A DNA stretch of 64,000 nt. Source: Cercospora beticola. Lineage: Eukaryota > Ascomycota > Dothideomycetes > Mycosphaerellales > Mycosphaerellaceae. A program made the position numbers and the translations under genes. This document shows, in pieces, positions 62,842 through 64,000 of this stretch (position 1 is its first letter; the number at the start of each line of letters is the position of its first letter). Under the pieces are notes generated by a model, which was given only the letters and a program-made list of their open reading frames with translations, searched no databases and was not told the DNA's origin. The stretch spans positions 186,001 through 250,000 of the forward strand of contig NC_088938.1 in NCBI RefSeq assembly GCF_033473495.1. Direction: 5' to 3'.

Positions 62842-64000
62842 ATGGAGGCCCTTCAGCATGCAGAGATGCATGTTTTCCGCCGACAGGTATGTTTCTTTGC
62901 CCTACCAGCCCAATGCCTACTGACAAGAACCCTACAGAATAGCGCAGACAATACGGGCTCCAACGCGGGCGGTGGCTCCTCCTCGCTCTCCGGATTAGTC
63001 TCGACTCTGGTTCCTGTGCTCCTGATCTCGACAGCCATCTTCGTGGCTTTCCTGCTGTTCCGCAAGCGCTACTCGCGCGTCTATCAACCGCGTACATTCC
63101 TCGGGTCTTTGCGAAACTGGCAGCGCTCGCCTCAACAGACAGACGGTGTCCTAGGATGGCGTCAGCAGTACAACAAGCTGACTGATGAGTTCGTGCTCGG
63201 GGCTGCGTCGCTGGACAATTATCTATGGCTTCGCTTCTTCAAGATGCTGACACTGATGTGTCTCGTTGGCTGCTGCATCACAATGCCTATCCTGTTCCCA
63301 GTCAACGCAACAGGAGGCGCACCAGGCATCTCGGGCCTGGAGATCCTGTCCTTCAGCAATATCGTTCCTGGTCCTCGATACTACGCGCAAGTGTTCGTAT
63401 CGTGGCTCTTCCTCGCCTGGGTCATGTTCTTGATCACACGCGAATCGAAGTTCTTCGTCAGGCTGCGGCAACGATATTTCCTCTCTCCCAACGAACGAAC
63501 CCGCATCTCGACCAGAACACTCCTCTTTGTAAACGTCCCAGAGGAAGCTCGAAATGAGGAACACATCAGATCAGAGTTTGCTGGCGTCAAGAAAGTGTGG
63601 CTCGTCAACGTTCCAGAAGAACTTGCGCAAAAGGTCGAAGATCGGGACAAGGCCGCCGGCAAGCTCGAGTCCGGGGAGATCAAGATGATCAAGAACTACA
63701 TCAAGCGCGAAACAAAGGCAGAGAAGAAGGGCAAGGCTCAGACGCGTACTGATCCTGAGCAAGGTGTTCGTCTTCAAGTTGAGCAGAAAGATCGTCCCCA
63801 GCATCGCCTGCCGAAACTCAAGGTTCTTCCTCTCGGCAAGAAAGTCGATACAATTGACTGGGCTCGTGCCGAACTACATCGCTCTGTTCCTGAGATCGCT
63901 GCTGAGCAGAACAGACTTCGCACCGATACCTCGCAGCCCCAAGGTGCTTGCTTTGTGGAGTTCGAATCCGTCCAAGCCGCTCACGCTGCACTGCTACAAT
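62842..64000 (+). CDS. CSC1/OSCA (DUF221) calcium-permeable channel family, 5' part
   Basis: Exon 1 is 62842-62886 (MEALQHAEMHVFRRQ); a GT-AG intron of 51 bp follows; exon 2 begins at 62938 and is open to the window edge, so the gene is partial at its 3' end. The extracellular start (NSADNTGSNAGGG) leads to TM1 (LVSTLVPVLLISTAIFVAFL). Then FRKRYSRVYQPRTFLGSL and the GWRQQYNKLTDEFVLGAASL segment follow, with TM2 MLTLMCLVGCCITMPILF and TM3 VFVSWLFLAWVMFLIT. A cytosolic RRM-like domain starts with TRTLLFVNVPEEAR. This order is that of the RSN1_TM/PHM7 domains of OSCA/TMEM63 mechanosensitive channels. Localisation to the plasma membrane or ER is family knowledge. Confidence 0.88.
   Translation, partial: MEALQHAEMHVFRRQVCFFALPAQCLLTRTLQNSADNTGSNAGGGSSSLSGLVSTLVPVLLISTAIFVAFLLFRKRYSRVYQPRTFLGSLRNWQRSPQQTDGVLGWRQQYNKLTDEFVLGAASLDNYLWLRFFKMLTLMCLVGCCITMPILFPVNATGGAPGISGLEILSFSNIVPGPRYYAQVFVSWLFLAWVMFLITRESKFFVRLRQRYFLSPNERTRISTRTLLFVNVPEEARNEEHIRSEFAGVKKVWLVNVPEELAQKVEDRDKAAGKLESGEIKMIKNYIKRETKAEKKGKAQTRTDPEQGVRLQVEQKDRPQHRLPKLKVLPLGKKVDTIDWARAELHRSVPEIAAEQNRLRTDTSQPQGACFVEFESVQAAHAALLQ

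Noticed and set aside
1..64000. CRISPR array, prokaryotic operons or ribosome binding sites
   Set aside because: The gene structure is eukaryotic with introns; the 95-bp array has no spacer-repeat organisation.
60626..64000. RiPP-type biosynthetic cluster around the repeat precursor
   Set aside because: No DUF3328/UstY-like, methyltransferase or peptidase gene is visible nearby; the next gene is a channel, so a cyclic-peptide cluster cannot be claimed from this window.

Overview
The window is nuclear DNA of a filamentous ascomycete. Genes lie on both strands, introns are short (about 45-70 bp, with CTAAC/CTGAC-type branch points and YAG or AAG acceptors), proteins carry long low-complexity tails, and the single-copy genes are typical of Pezizomycotina. 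Lineage-type tandem families and small secreted proteins suggest a Dothideomycete, probably Mycosphaerellales; this placement is inference, because no ribosomal or barcode locus is present.

Conserved genes: ARV1 (475-1575), V-ATPase subunit e (1767-2170), a GT90 glycosyltransferase (7803-9711), mitochondrial ribosomal protein bS21m (12524-13279), an RBM25-like RRM/PWI splicing factor (13551-15884), a membrane-anchored protein disulfide isomerase (16433-18553), a complex I NDUFA5-type subunit (19024-19764), an amino acid transporter (31319-32996), a Nur1/Mug154-type nuclear rim protein (34567-35953), NAD(P)H-hydrate epimerase (38501-39211), an SDHC-type complex II subunit (42469-43136), ORC4 (43486-45852) and the 5' part of a CSC1/OSCA-type channel running off the right edge (62842 on).

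Between them lie accessory blocks built from local duplication. (a) 2588-7190: two divergent genes share an unfamiliar C-x2-C...H-x4-H domain, one copy in the small protein and three in the large one. (b) 20280-22560: three tandem genes for six-cysteine secreted miniproteins; a 478-bp terminal-inverted-repeat element with an 8-bp target duplication sits behind the second. (c) 24330-28763: three tandem paralogs of a signal-anchored family ending in a conserved AQHK...DR..VF.C...W(C/I)YMH exon. (d) 36284-38411: two LPxELR (F-box-like) genes. (e) 46500-47330: a degenerate 95-bp tandem array. (f) 47504-55405: four same-strand C2H2 zinc-finger genes, one truncated. (g) 60626-61472: a secreted precursor with KR-delimited repeats releasing amphipathic, Lys-rich peptides, resembling Kex2-processed repeat proteins.

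The candidates for something undescribed are (g), (b), (c) and (f). They look like secreted or surface products and fast-evolving regulators interspersed among housekeeping genes. Exon boundaries were deduced by eye from splice signals and reading-frame continuity; no similarity search was run.
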